DNA of 54,001 nucleotides from Nemertoderma westbladi (lineage: Eukaryota; Xenacoelomorpha; Nemertodermatida; Nemertodermatidae), in NCBI GenBank assembly GCA_032718475.1, contig JAUCBJ010001194.1, positions 1 through 54,001 of the forward strand, in the 5' to 3' direction. The notes beneath the pieces are model-generated. The model saw only the letters and a list, made by a program, of their open reading frames with translations, was not told where the DNA came from and did not search any database. The position numbers were made by a program, and so were the translations under genes. Positions within the stretch are counted from its first letter, which is position 1. Every line of letters begins with the position of its first letter. This document shows positions 1 to 12,485 of this stretch, in pieces.

Positions 1-100
1 GTTGGTTATGAGGTGAGATTATTATTGGTAATCTCGTATCCCCATCTATATTGATAAAATGCCACTGGTCCCATTTTCTGGTGGGTAATGTAATGGAATT
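1..100. repeat. Direct repeat copy 1 (about 100 bp), partner at 1192-1291
   Basis: The first 100 bases, beginning GTTGGTTATGAGG, recur with about 90% identity at 1192-1291 in the same orientation. The two copies lie 1.19 kb apart and the second follows a run of 18 C. They could be terminal repeats of a small element cut by the window edge, or a tandem duplication. Neither can be decided because the left flank is outside the window. Confidence 0.7.
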
Positions 101-144
101 GAATCTAAAAATAATTTATATTATAATTATAAAAACTAGCTCGT

Positions 145-475
145 ATAAAAGCAGTTAGTAAGTTCGTTCGCATGAGTTACTAAGTCGTTTCGCACGAGTT
201 AGTTAAGTCGTTCTGCACGACTTAGTATGTCGTTCGCACGTCTTAGTATGTCGTTCGCACGACTTAGTAAGTCGTTCGCACGAGTTAGTATGTCGTTCGC
301 AAGAGTTTTTTAAGTCGTTCGTACAACTTAGTAATGTCATTCGCACGACTTAGTAATTCGTTAGCACGACTTAGAATGTCGTTCGCACGAGTTTGTTAAG
401 TCGTTCGGCACGACTTAGTAAGTCGTTCACACGACTTAATAAGTCGTTCGCACATCGTTCGCACGAGTTAGCGAA
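145..475. repeat. Minisatellite of about 21 bp with hairpin units (GTCGTTCGCACGACTTAGTA)
   Basis: About 15 degenerate copies of a 20-22 bp unit follow one another. Each unit carries GTCG..CGAC complementarity (GTCGTTCGCACGAC), so every unit can form a small hairpin. Several copies differ by one or two bases or have lost a few bases. No coding potential is seen. Confidence 0.85.
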
Positions 476-1191
476 AAAAAATTTATTTTCTCATGTGCCT
501 TTCTGGGCTCCGTACATTGGTATTACACAAACATTAAATTAATGGGGTTGGGGTTTACTGCCCATATTTAATGCTATGGTTGTCCAGCGCACTTTAGCTT
601 AGTGATCTTATATTTCCAATTTCCACGGGATCCTAAGATCCCGACCGGGTTAGATTTGTACGCGTCACCGTTCTGCTGGGCAGTTGTACTAAGTCGCTTT
701 GGCCGAAGGCCGTCGGGGAAAATGATAGAGTTTCTGTTTCTCAATATTACTACTCCGAACGATAATAGCACAATCAGTATGTAAAGGGTATCACGATAAC
801 ACAGATATAACAGCAGAAATGCACAGATTAATTGGTGATGTTAGTGGCGGTGCGGTGACAGTCATAAACTATGACCGGTCTGCAACTGTGTAACTATAAT
901 GAACTGACCGGTAAATCAGTAATGCAGAATAATATATGATTGATACACACAGATATTTTTTTCACCTCTTACTGTACTTGGCCCTCTGTACCCAGTGGAT
1001 GCTTTCCTATCTCTAATCACGTGCTTCCCTCCCTGCTATTGGCTAATACACTAATTGTCACTTTGGCACTCCATGTGAGTGTTTCCCCCTGCTGCTAGCC
1101 TCTACTAGCTGTATTCTCTCCAAGGTGGTTTGACCTCTCACCTCTATCTGTGGCTTTAGGGCTTGTGTCACCCCCCCCCCCCCCCCCCGAA
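476..1191. other. Non-coding stretch with an 18-C homopolymer
   Basis: No convincing gene is seen here. Small overlapping open frames near 574-784 on both strands have no recognisable motif. A run of 18 C at 1171-1188 sits directly before the second copy of the 100-bp direct repeat. Homopolymer length here may be unreliable. Confidence 0.5.
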
Positions 1192-1291
1192 GTTGGTTTT
1201 GAGGAGAGATTATTATTGGTAATCTCATATCCCCAACTACATTGATAAAATGCCACTGGTCTCATTTTCTGATGGGTAATGTAATGGAATT
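1192..1291. repeat. Direct repeat copy 2 (partner of 1-100)
   Basis: Second copy of the 100-bp repeat at the start of the window, in direct orientation. It is followed by AT-rich sequence up to the LTR-like repeat at 1381. Confidence 0.7.
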
Positions 1292-1380
1292 TAATCCGCT
1301 TACATCAGAAAACCGTTTTAAATTTAACCAAAAAGTGGCAAAAATATATTATCAAAATACACCATAACCCTTAATACAAC

Positions 1381-2082
1381 TGTTTGCGCTTTTAGACCTT
1401 TAGCAGTTTAACCTGCCAATTTTAAATGTCCTTTTAATTATGAATCGACTTTAGCCCTTACCAATTACCTGGTGTACTGAATTTACATCCGCCGAAGCCA
1501 GTCCATGCGCGGCGTATGACCCACGGTGTGGGAGACTGGATTCGGGTTCCCTAGGAAGTTATTGCGGTGTAGGCTACTTTGTATTATTCGATTGATCGCT
1601 ACTATATATAATCTCTGACAACTATATTTACTTTCGGGAAAATATTAACAGTTCCATTAGGACGTGGCGCTTTAAGTATAAAAACAGAGTTATGACTTAC
1701 ACTAGTCACAATTAGATGGCCACAGAGTTTCGTAAATAGCGCATTCTTTAGGAGAAGCTTTATTAACCTTCACACGACTTCACACAACTTCACACTACTT
1801 CACACTAATTTACACTAATTTGCCGACCATCACTGATTTTGATCATATATAAGGAGGATTGCAACTGACACACGTAGGGATTATGAAATAGCATTTAATT
1901 CACACAAAACCACTATAATTTGAGTCACAGTTGCTACCTGTAGACTCTTCCTCCGCTCACCTCAGTAATCAAGAAGATTGAGGGGTTTACGATTATTTAT
2001 CGGTATTCTCCAAATATAACATCCATTAATATAAACAGCAATTAACACAATATAAAACAGCATTAAAACAGTGCGGTGAACA
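1381..2082 (-). repeat. LTR-like repeat, 3' copy of the BEL/Pao element
   Basis: About 700 bp, roughly 95% identical to 31621-32302. On the minus strand it has TG..CA ends, a TATATATG element and AATAAA. Relative to the other copy it carries an insertion of about 17-20 bp near 1737-1756. Its last part, plus flanking bases, is duplicated again at 2156-2530. Confidence 0.75.
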
Positions 2083-2535
2083 GTCAGTATGTGTTCAGTC
2101 ATATGAAATGCGATATGAAATGAGTTAAGTTAATAGACTGACTAACTAATTCTAAACTAATTCACACTAATTTGCCGATAATTTGATCATATATAAGGAG
2201 GATTGCAACTGACACACGTAGGGATTATGAAATAGCATTTAATTCACACAAAAACCCACTATAATTTGAGTCACAGTTGCTACCGGTAAACTCTTTCTCC
2301 GCTTACCTCAGTAATCAAGAAGATTGAGGGGGTTTACGATTATTTATCGGTATTCTCCAAATATAACATCCATTAATATAAACAACAATTAACACAATAT
2401 AAAACAGCATTAAAACAGTGCGGTGAACAGTCAGTATGTGTGTTCATGAAGTTCAGTGTTCCAGTATGACAAGTGTATGACCAGTATGAATTGATATGAA
2501 ATGGTGCGAAATGAAATGCGTTAATAGATTTACAT
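1805..2535. repeat. Tandem duplication of LTR end plus adjacent internal sequence
   Basis: The segment at about 1810-2150 (from CACACTAATTTGCCGA to the end of the LTR plus about 70 bp of inner flank) is repeated at about 2156-2530 with small indels. The duplication includes both the LTR edge and internal sequence, so it arose after insertion or during replication of the element. Confidence 0.75.
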
Positions 2536-2979
2536 CCTTATAACTTCAGCCATCAGATGTTCTTGGGCCAAAGTCTGAAACGACCGTACTTAGTACAGAA
2601 TTCTGAGAGGAATCTAATTCTCAGAAAACTGATAACTAAATGTGCATGCGCTAGTTTCCTCAGGTAGGTCTCTACTGGCATAACTGGGAAGATTGCTCTG
2701 ATTGCCTGAATAAGCTCGAACAAAGGGATCTCCACATACACAAAGAATCAGCTGACAGATTTCGTCATCTTGGTTCGAATTTCTGTCCGACGCGTAGTTG
2801 AACAATTTTAGGGCTATTTCAGAGTATTCCGCGCATTGCGTAAAAATGACTTGTTATGTCCGCAAAAGCTTTTACACCGCTCGCAGAAAATGGGATTTAA
2901 GTCTATGAAATATAAAAAATCACAGTTTCTAAAATACAAATATACTCTAAACTATCAGTCCATCTTTCATGAACGGCGT

Positions 2980-5325
2980 TTACGAAGTTTTTTTGAGACT
3001 AGTAAGAGTCTTTACTAGGAGGGCTATAACTCCTGGGGGAAGGGTGCAATACGATTGCATCAGAAGATTTGGATTACGGTCGGTGTATCCTCCGGTCGAG
3101 GTACCCGGTTGATCGATATCAACATCGGTGAAACGAGGGTGAATAACTTTTAGAGCTCGTTTCAGGATGGCAGTTATTACTGGTCCTTGATGGGTCATTT
3201 GCACGACAGCGGTAGGTTGACTGTGTGTAGTGAGAAATTTCCTCGGTTTGATTGTTCTCTCTAATTTGCGTTCTCTGGCTTTATATTCATATGGTCGTCT
3301 ATGAACTTCTTGTAACTCAGGATGTGAGTTTATGAACAAATCGCTGTATTCTTTATTCCTTGAACAATACATATAATTTCCAATGCACTAATCGAGTTTT
3401 AATAAATCCATCGAGATTATACGGAGGTATTACGTCCTTTTCTATTCTTGAAACATTATAAGGTTTTCTGAATGAGTTTACTTTAACCAATTGATCTAAA
3501 TGTTTCTGTAGTTGTTCAAGTTCAACAAGATCGAGGGGATTTATCAATGGTAGAAACTTTAAACTGTGTGTAGGGTCTTCCGGTTTCACCATATAATATT
3601 GAGTTAAATTGACATAATAAGGGTGATCTTTGATCCTGTAAAATAGGTTCGGTAAAGGTCTAGCGCGTAGGTTGACCTTGTGTACCATACGATGGACAAG
3701 ATCCGCTCGATTGTCCGGAGGTTCAACGAGTATACCATTGACACAAGCAGCCTCGATTGGTGGACGTTGTAACATAGGAGCGTCAGCGATAAGATCTCTA
3801 GATCTTAAGTTGATATCAACCGGTTGGGGTTGTGCTGTGGCGAAGAGTTTATCTCCGAAATGAGGAACCATCGAAGGGTGAATGATGGTTTTGGAATAGA
3901 GATCAGTCATAAGGATTTGAGCTTCCGGTTGGGCTAAAGCTGCTTCTTCTCTCTCATCCATTTCGATGTGCTTCTCCTCAAGCTGATTCTCCTCCGCTTG
4001 TCGTTGGAAGCGTTCGTCCAAGAACTCTTGTAGAGAGTATGTTTGTCCAAGTTCGATATCTTCCTCAAGATTCTGGACTTCCCGATCGAACTGGGGTAAA
4101 GCCAATTCTTTTACCGCTTGGACTTGATGTTGCAATTTACGTTTGTCTAAACAATCGTAGGTTCCTTTTCCGATCTTTTGCCGAATAGCGTCTAGCGCAT
4201 TTTGTACAACGCTTTCCTCCAACTCGGTGACAGGTTGTATCAGAGTTAAACCGGGACGATTATACGGGTTGAACGGAGATATTAGATGTCCGCGTCCCAA
4301 TCCGGCTAGGTAGGATGGGCGAATATCTAGAGAGCCCACAACCGGAGTGCCACCCACTAATTGTTTGGGTAACACTAGATCTTTGAACAATGAGTACAAC
4401 TCAGGAGGATCCGTCATACTATTAGGATCAAGAGTCTGAAGTCGCACCAGGGAATGAGGAGGTCTGTCCGAGTATTCCGGAACTCTGATCATAGGTTTAT
4501 TTAACAATTGTTTGAGTCGAGCGAGCGTAGGTGATACGTCGAACAATTTGCGCTCAAAACTCGCGTAAGTATAGCGAGTAAAACTGTGTTTAGTGCAATG
4601 TCTCCGCGGATGTTTATGTCTTTCCGTTAGTTGATTGGGTCTAGGGCATTCATCGCAGTAATACCAAAGACGCACGTCTTGTAAGGGAAACGCTGGTGAT
4701 CTTTCTCCAGTTTTACAATATTCCTCCATCTGTTCGAAGCTATCCGGTACAACAGGTAGCAGTCGATTGGCAGTAAGATACATCATAGTAAAATAGAGTC
4801 GTTTGAGTTCTATCATAGGGTTATGATGTATACCTTGAGGATATCGAGTTTCTAGATTTTGTTGACTAGCTACATTGAGATAAGTTTCTCTCAAGAATTC
4901 TAAATAATCGTTGAAGTCACTACGTTTATCCGGTTACGTATCCGGTTATACGTACATCTTCTCTTTCGAATAGAATTTTCATGTTCAATTCTCAGTTTAT
5001 CATTCTGACTCCGCTTGGCATGATATTTAAATAGAATCATTTCCCTTTCGGTGTCTACATCATCCGTGTTGTGTAAATCGATAGGATGACCAGTAGTTAA
5101 GAAGTCCATATACGTACCATTACGATGCGTATAGCGAGTGGTGAATTTTCTATAGTCCAATTCATGCTTGAGCTGTTCCTTTGACATTGGCGGTTCGATA
5201 TAACGGCCATCGTCTTCCGTCGTGTGTTGACTAGCGTCGCCGCTTATCAGACTATCAACAAACGCTTGCAGTGGTAGGGTATATCGCTCCCTGATACCAA
5301 GATCATCTTCTATCAACTCAGTCAT
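2980..5325 (-). pseudogene. Unrecognised third ORF of the BEL/Pao element (about 780 codons, two frame breaks)
   Basis: Three minus-strand reading frames follow one another: 5325-4900 (141 aa), 4894-3353 (513 aa; the same frame stays open upstream of the first Met) and 3372-2980 (130 aa). The first junction lies in a short direct duplication of AACCGGAT, and the second lies where the frames overlap by about 20 bases. One ancestral protein of roughly 780 residues broken by two small indels is the simplest reading. It is hydrophilic, with no signal peptide and no membrane segment, so it does not look like an envelope protein. Residues about 80-110 of the middle frame hold a Cys/His cluster (CDEC, then H, H, C, H) that could bind zinc. 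The segment around residues 265-320 is rich in Glu/Gln and may be helical. It sits after integrase, where some LTR elements carry an extra gene. I do not recognise the family; it might also be captured host sequence. Confidence 0.55.
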
Positions 5326-7592
5326 AGCTGCTATATGAGTTTATCGATATTATAATTAATAATAATAAGGCTAGCGATCGTCGCTGCCTTCCCCTCTATG
5401 CCCCCGGACAGCCCTGAGATCCTCAGCGCTGATGTACTGTCGTCGCTGTGCCTCTCACCAACGTAGGAGCTACACAAAGACAACAATAACCAGCGCGATT
5501 CACTCCACTGTCCGTCCCAAGGGCTAGGGATATACAGGAGGTACTTGCTACAGATGCAGGGTAACTTTCACAACTGCGACTCACTACTGTAAACACACTT
5601 TAGTAGTAACATTCACCTATAAATACACAAATTCCACATTCCTGCCACAATATGTACAAATTAGGACCATTTGTCCGTTAGTCAAATGCCTTCCAGAATG
5701 CCACGTTATTATTATGTATCCCTAGATACTAGCAAGGTGCTATTTATTCCGCATGCTATTCAATGGGGCAAGCTTTCTATTGTTCTTTTAACTCACTTCT
5801 AATTCTAGCGTGGTTGTTACTATGGTGACATTATGCAAAGGTAGCGGTAGAATTAGGGTATTTCTCATGCATACAGATCTGGGATGCTATTTAATAGTGA
5901 TTCTTTAATTGTCAATATTCCCCATATACATGATTTTATTAATTTTATCGGCTATTGACTGTACACTGGAGATTCTCTCACACTGATATACCTTTATATG
6001 ATGTTGACAACTACGACTTTAGAGGGATTGTAATATTCATATTAAAACAATAAAATAGGACATGGGGTCTATTCCCTCAGATACTACCTAGCATTTAGGG
6101 CCACTTGGGCCACTGTTAGTACTCAGGCACTAGGCCCATCAAAAAACACACAACCAAATACCAAATCGATTTTAGTGCTACATAAACCCAACCCAACTAC
6201 CACAAGAAAAATTGCACCAAACCATACAGTAACTACAGGTTCCGGTAAGTATTGCACGAAATAGGCTATCCCATAAATTACGAAAAATATAGGACATTTT
6301 GTCCGCCGAAAAAGGTAAGTCTAAGTAATAAATTTTATAAAAATAAAAGGGTTTCGGAGATTTAAACAATGAACCCTGGGATTCGTGGTTCTCCTCATCA
6401 GCAGTGTGTACTGGTATACCTAATAGGGTGAATCTCCGCTCCCATGATCTATTAATTAATGGAATTTTGGGAATGTTTATAAATTGTATAAAATGACAAT
6501 TTATTAAATTCATGAGAGGATATGAATTTAAATTTTATTCCCGTGAATTTTATTATTTGATACTAAAATAGACACAATTTTATTCCAGAACATGTCTGGG
6601 GGACTAGGATCCTTAATTCCAGAATTTTGTCTTTTAAGAGTATCGGTAAGTACTACGATATCTCAATCGACTAGAATTTAGAGGATCTAAAGTTTAACAG
6701 ATTTGTTTATAATTTTTAGATTTAATTTGTTAGCATTTCCTCTTTGTTATAACAAACATTGTAAATATTTATCAAATATTTAATATTTAATATATAGGAT
6801 GGGCACCGATTTATTCCAGAACATGTCTGGGGACGTTAACCACTGATTCTAGAATTTTGTCTTTCAAGTATATCGGTGGGTGCCGCGATATCTTAATCGA
6901 CTAGAATTTCAGATGGTCAAAGGGTTTAACAGATTTATTTTGCGCTTCAACGCTACTGTTAAATGGACATCATTCTACTACTGTATATGTATTATTTAAG
7001 ATAAGGTATGAGAGCAATATTGCAAGAAGCAATATCAGTGAGAAGAGGCAAGTCGTTTCCAAGGTCTATCCAGAGCTTGGTTTAACCGAGACCCCAGGAT
7101 CTGAACTTTGCATTCCTAATACTCTACTTACCAATAATACTTAAGTATAGTAGGGGCGGTATTGTACTTTAACAAGTACTGACATTTCATCTTACTGTAG
7201 TCACGTATTTATAGTAGGATACGGACAGTAAGGAAAGAGAAAATGAAATTATTTCTTGCTGTTAACGAAATATATTATACTAAGTAATTAAGTAATAAAA
7301 CACGAATATATTGCACTAATCTACTGAATAATCATTAAAATATTATTCTACGAAATAAAATTAAAGAAAATGATTATAATAATAGAAATTACATAATAAT
7401 ACATACATAAATATAAAATAAAAATAAAATAATGTAGTCACATACCCACTCCGAACGTTATTACATTGGGGAGTCCCTAGATGTTTGTTGGATTAGGTTG
7501 GTGGCCGTGGGAAGAGTTTCTTGCCTTCCATAGTTACCAGACAACTCTCGGTCTCTTTCCAGTAAACATAAACGACCAACCGGGCGATTAAG
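5326..7592. other. Non-coding spacer between pol and the third ORF
   Basis: 2.3 kb, mostly AT-rich, without a recognisable gene. A minus-strand frame of 111 codons at 6513-6178 has an ATG but no family motif and is probably fortuitous. A 130-bp segment beginning TATTCCAGAACATGTCTGGG occurs twice (6581-6710 and 6812-6940). Confidence 0.5.
6581..6940. repeat. Two direct copies of a 130-bp segment
   Basis: 6581-6710 and 6812-6940 share CCAGAACATGTCTGGGG, the stretch AGAATTTTGTCTTT and the stretch AATCGACTAGAATTT in the same order, separated by about 100 bp of AT-rich DNA. CCAGAACATGTCTGG is itself nearly palindromic. Confidence 0.7.
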
Positions 7593-10500
7593 TTATTGTG
7601 TTTCAAACACAATTCCAGGTTTCTTAAAGTTACATCGCATGATGACGAGTTCGACCGATCGCACTAAACCATCATCGGATATATGACTCTCGATGATACG
7701 AACTGTCTGCCACCTCTTACGTGGAAGATCTGATTCCACAATAAGGACCATGTCTCCGGCGCTGACGTTTTCTTGCTGCGCAAACCACTTTGTTCGAAGT
7801 TGTAGTGTAGGAAGATAATGTTTTACAAAATGGTCAGCGAAACGACGTGATAATAACTGAATAAGTTGCCAAGTTTGTCGGCAGTATTCATCTCCGTCTG
7901 TTATTTCCGATTGTGGGAGCATGGCTACAGGTTTCTTTAGTAGGAAATGCGTGGGTGTTAGCGCTTCTAGGGAGTCGGGACTAGATGAGACTGGCATAAG
8001 TGGTCTCTCATTGAGATAGGTGGCGATTTCTTCCATTAACGTCCGCAAAAGTTCGTCAGTGAGATACGCGTGGAACGGCACTATAAAGTGAAATGCGGTC
8101 TTTACGCTACGTATGAGTCTCTCCCAACTTCCTCCCCACCCACCAAGGGGCGTCAGCGGCATTGAAGGTCCAGCTAGATGCTGTTACTCTTAGCTGATCG
8201 TCCACCTGTCTTTGGTTCCAATCTTTCACGTATGCTTTGATCTCGTTATTGGCGCCATTGAAATTAGTTCCTTTGTCAGATCTCATAGTGTTGCTAGTCC
8301 CAAAACGAGCGATTTGTCGGCGTAAACTCAGTATGAAGCTGTTGGTAGATAGATCGTTCACCATATCTAGATGGATTGCTCTACAAGTCATGGCTCTACA
8401 AGCCATCGCTTGACTATAGTCCTATCACCATATACTTCAATAGGACCAAATAAATCCACACCAGTATTAGTAAAGGGTGGTTCATAACAGCTTACTCGTT
8501 CCCTAGGTAATTCTGCCTCTCGCTGTGTTAAAGGCCTACTAAATGCTTTCCTACAGGGTATACAGTTCCTAAGAACTTGGTTTAGAGCTCTACGGGGCTT
8601 ATGGAAATAATAGCGAGTTCGAATTTCGCTAAGAACTCGTTCTCTACCAGCATGGTAAAGCTTACTGTGAACATCTACAATCATCTTGATTTGTATTTCA
8701 AGATTTCTAATGAGTATGGGAAACTTAGTGTCAAAGGACAATGGAGCATTGGTTAATCTCCCTCCGACACATATTAACCCATCTATCATTGTGCTAGAGA
8801 AACAATCCCTTAAGCGCATCTGTGGATTTCTCAACAACAGGAAATACTTATCGGAATCTTCGTAACAGTGCAGGAGTCTCAGTATCTGCGTGTTGGTATC
8901 ATCATGTTCTTGGTAACTGATCTTCTCAGTCAGAAACCTATCAGGCACTCTATAAGTGGGAAGGTCTTTAGTAGCATGGACCTTTTCAGCTACTATTGGA
9001 GCGGTATCATTAGCGATCTTCGTCCTGGAATAGTGATGATGGAAACATCTTTTCAGATACACAATGGCCTTGCAAAGCCGATTCCAGGAGCTATAATGAT
9101 CTATCACTCATTGTAGGAGAGGAGAGAGTCCTTGCGAGATGTCTGGTGTTCCAGATTTCCAGTCTCTTTCTCTTATTTCTATAACGGATTTATTTATAGT
9201 TCGGGTAAGGCCATGGGTGAGTTTAGATCCACAGTGGTATCACCGGCGGTGTGTAGCACAGACAATTCTATCGCTGGCTTAAACAGCTTTGATTTACTCG
9301 TCCGGGTTTTCGGTTTGACTTTTCGGTTTGACTTTTCGGTTTGTCTGATCTCCGCCGTGGTGAGATGAGGGGGCCATTCCTCCTCTTCTTTACCTAGGAA
9401 GTCGGGTCCACCTAACCAGTCTGGAGTATCTATCAATTCTTGAGGAGTTGCTCCTCTGGAAGCGATGTCAGCTGGATTAATCGTCCCAGGGCAATGTCTC
9501 CATTGATCTACATTAGAGCGACTGAGTATAATGGCTACTCTGTTGGTAACAAAGACGCTGAACTGACAGACTTCATTAGTTATATACTCCAGAACGAGTA
9601 AAGCATCAGTCCAATAGACAGTTTTCTCTAGTGGATAGTCGATCTGTTCCGTTACATACCGGCCGATGGCTGTAGCATATAGAGCCGCCTTTAACTCCGC
9701 TCTGGGAACTCGCAGTTTGTTGTTTATTAGGGCCTTAGAGGTGACTAATGAAACCTTAACTCCATCGGGAGTTTCAACCCTCAGGTAGGCTACTATACCT
9801 ATTCCAATATCGCTGGCGTCTCCAAAAACATGGAGTTGATAGGAATACGTGGGGAGAACGTGACCGAAATATGAGCGGGAAATCTTAAAGTTCTCGATAG
9901 ATGGTAAAGAATCTTCCCATTTCATCCACTTCTTTAGCAGTGGATCATCCTTGAGTGGATCATCCCACGAGTGGTTTTCGAGCCACATTTGTTGTACTAA
10001 GCTCCGAGCAACTAGTATGACTGGGCTAATGAATCCCAACGGATCGAAATAAGTGCTCAGAATACTTAGACAAATCCATTTAGTTCTAACTGGATTATCT
10101 CGTTGCTTCAATTGAAAGAATAGAATATCTCTCTCCGTGTCCATTTTAATCCAAGATCTGGAAGATCTGGAAGATCGTCCTTAATGAGGTCAAGGTCTTT
10201 AACACCTCGGTCTTCTACTGGGATCGATTCCAGGAACTCAAGGGAGTTACTAGTGAATTTGGTTAGGCGAAATCCACCTTGTTGTAAGCACTCTACCGTT
10301 CCCTTGGCAACATCGATTGTTTCTTCCACCGATGGGAGGGACTTTAAATTGTCGTCCATGTAAATATCCCGTTTGATGTTGTCAATAACCGCTTTAGAGA
10401 AGGCGTCTCTATTGTCATCGGCAGTGGTACGCACTACTGAACAAGCGTTCGAGGGGCTCGAGATGATCCCGAAAGCCTGGATTGTCATCCAGTACTCCAC

Positions 10501-11340
10501 CGGTTTTCGGTTGAGGTCTCCTTCAGGCCACCACAGAAATTGTAGGCTGTATCGATCCCTAGCTAATGCTTTAACTTGTAGAAACATGCCTTCAATGTCC
10601 GAAGCGAAGGCAAACGAATATTGCCGCAGTCGTAGTAATATTCCCATCAAAGATTGGAGTAAGTTGGGTCCCGGCAACAGTTCCGAATTTAGGGATTGTC
10701 CCATATAAAAGGGGGAGCCCTCAAACACTACCCGGACTTCATTTGGTTTACCGGGCTTGGGAACGTAATGATGTGTCGAATAATACGTTCTCTCCATTAT
10801 GGGTGTTTCTTCAGGAACTCGCTCCGCGTATCCCTTATCTATAAACTTCTTTAATTGAGTTTTATACATTTCCTTGGCTCGATCGTTAGCCGTCAAACGC
10901 CAATGCAGTTGTGCGATTCTTTTTTCCGCTAAAGGTCGGTTATTCACGAAGCTGGGTTCTCTCCATCTGAACGGCAGACCAATTTCATAACGACCTTCAT
11001 CTTTCAGATAACGGGTGGTCGTTTCCTGAATCTGCTTGGCTCTCTCTTCATCTACGGATAATGCTTTGTCATAGGAATTAGTCTCTACGGTTTCTTGAGT
11101 AAAGAATCGAACGGCGTGTTCATCGCGTACCTTACTATTGTACCGCTCTACTGCTTCATTGAGTTCATCGTCATAAGTCAATTGTTTGCTATTTTGACTG
11201 ATAAGTTTACACAAGTTAACTTGGTTTAACCAAGTTTGATTCTCAGTGAGGAGTTCAATGGTATTTTCCTCGTCATATAAATTATGTATATCGTCGTTAT
11301 CTGAGGAGTATGGGGTTTCCTCAGTTGGGATTTCTTCTTA
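7593..11340 (-). pseudogene. pol: BEL/Pao pol: reverse transcriptase, RNase H, integrase (frameshifted)
   Basis: The polyprotein would copy element RNA into DNA and integrate it. The RT frame 11214-10108 has the BEL/Pao style core, including VRVVFEGS, SDIEGMFLQV and the catalytic IYMDD (near 10355). RNase H follows in 10144-9194 with FGDASDIGIG, the Glu of RVPRAELKA, and WTDALLVLEY, then HCPGTINPADIASRG. Integrase starts in 9107-8388, with a Cys pair (CIPC) of the zinc site and the first catalytic Asp in GVDLFGPIEV. It continues in 8406-8107 (second Asp in MRSDKGTNF) and ends in 8162-7593, where the catalytic Glu lies in GGSWERLI, with a C-terminal domain typical of the family. Each frame change is a small indel, so this copy cannot make the full polyprotein as written. 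About 220 bp between protease and RT (11215-11436) is riddled with stops. Confidence 0.9.
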
Positions 11341-11435
11341 ACTTATATCTTCCTCCCATTCATTTACCTGATGGACTTGTTCGCTCGGGAGTCTTTCTTG
11401 TAAAGTCCTGTGGGAAGGTCCAGTGAAGTACCAAC

Positions 11436-12479
11436 CTACTCTTGTTCTTCCCACGTAAGTCTGGTACTACCGGAGTCAAGGAGGGCGTTCTTCCCTATTC
11501 CATGCACCCTCAGTTGCACCACGGGAAACTCTCGGATACCGACAGATGATGTTGGCGCTTTCCATGAGAGCTGTCGGTCCGGAATAGACAATCGGGGTTC
11601 CTCTCCCTCCGTCTCGGTCTCATACGTAAGTGCTCGATATACGGTTGTGTTGATCATATAACAGGATTCATTTTCGTCTGAAAATTCATCAGTATAGAAT
11701 CCTTCCATCTCCGAACTGTGGTCAGTGTCGTTCACATCACTGAATTGGACATGTAGTTCGGGCTCACTTACCTGACTCATCCGAGTATAATCAAATTCGG
11801 TGTGCAACAAAATATGATGTTTCGCGCCGCACTTAGCACACTTCGCGTCTGAGCAACAGGTTCTTCGTTGATGTCCTCGCCTGAGGCAGTTATAGCACAA
11901 CCGTTTATCCCACATGACATCACGTCTATCCTTTAATGTTTTCTTTAAGAATTCTTCACACCCACCTAAGCGATGTGGCCCGTCGCACAATACATACTTA
12001 GGTTTGATGTTACTTACCTTAACCTGCATCGTATTTTGTATGCTAGCTCTTTCTTCGGGCTTCCTTCCATGAATTCTCTTAGGAGACGTAGGGGGAGTTG
12101 TCATTTGTTCCCTCTTGCCACTGGTTCGAGACTTAGATTTACTTACGTCTTTCCTAACTTTGTTTACGTAGTAAGATCTCTCGGTGTCTTTGCCACTATC
12201 TTCGTCATAAGACGTCGTCTGACTCCCACAATCCGTATAACACACTGGTGATACCTCTCTCCTAGTAACGGGGTTTTTCACTTACCTTACTTTCCGGTGT
12301 CTTCTCTCTAGACTGTTTTAGGAGCTGTAATCTTACCTCTCCGTTTAAGAACGACATGAGGTCAGCCATGGTGGGGTCTCTATGTTGTTGGTCCATCAGA
12401 TAGAGAACCTTTTTGTCCCAGCGAGTACCTACTCCACCCTTTGGCAAAGTTGATGATACGGCTCCTACAACCATAGAAC
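11436..12479 (-). pseudogene. gag: BEL/Pao gag C-terminal part with zinc knuckles and protease start
   Basis: This is the 3' part of gag, lying just beyond the 14.6 kb insertion. Frame 12474-12262 runs straight on from the frame at 27049 once the insertion and one 6-bp duplicate are ignored. A one-base shift near 12275 then leads into 12281-11436. That frame has a nucleocapsid-type Cys/His cluster (CYNCLRRGHQRRTC followed by CAKCGAKHH) and ends with an aspartic-protease-like motif (LLDSGS). Sequence after the protease motif breaks off quickly, so most of the protease domain is missing or frameshifted. The first Met shown by the open frame is internal, not a real start. Confidence 0.85.
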
Positions 12480-12485
12480 TCTGGT
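12480..12485. repeat. Target-site duplication, left (TCTGGT)
   Basis: The six bases TCTGGT directly before the left inverted repeat are repeated exactly at 27049-27054 directly after the right one. On the gag strand this is ACCAGA. The gag frame is continuous across the deduced empty site. Confidence 0.93.

Noticed and set aside
145-475. CRISPR-like array (short palindromic repeats)
   Set aside because: Units are contiguous without unique spacers, and the DNA is animal; this is a minisatellite.
2980-5325. Envelope gene of the LTR element
   Set aside because: No signal peptide, membrane anchor or glycoprotein-like Cys pattern is visible.
6178-6513. 111-codon minus-strand frame as a gene
   Set aside because: No family motif, AT-rich surroundings and no promoter or splice context.
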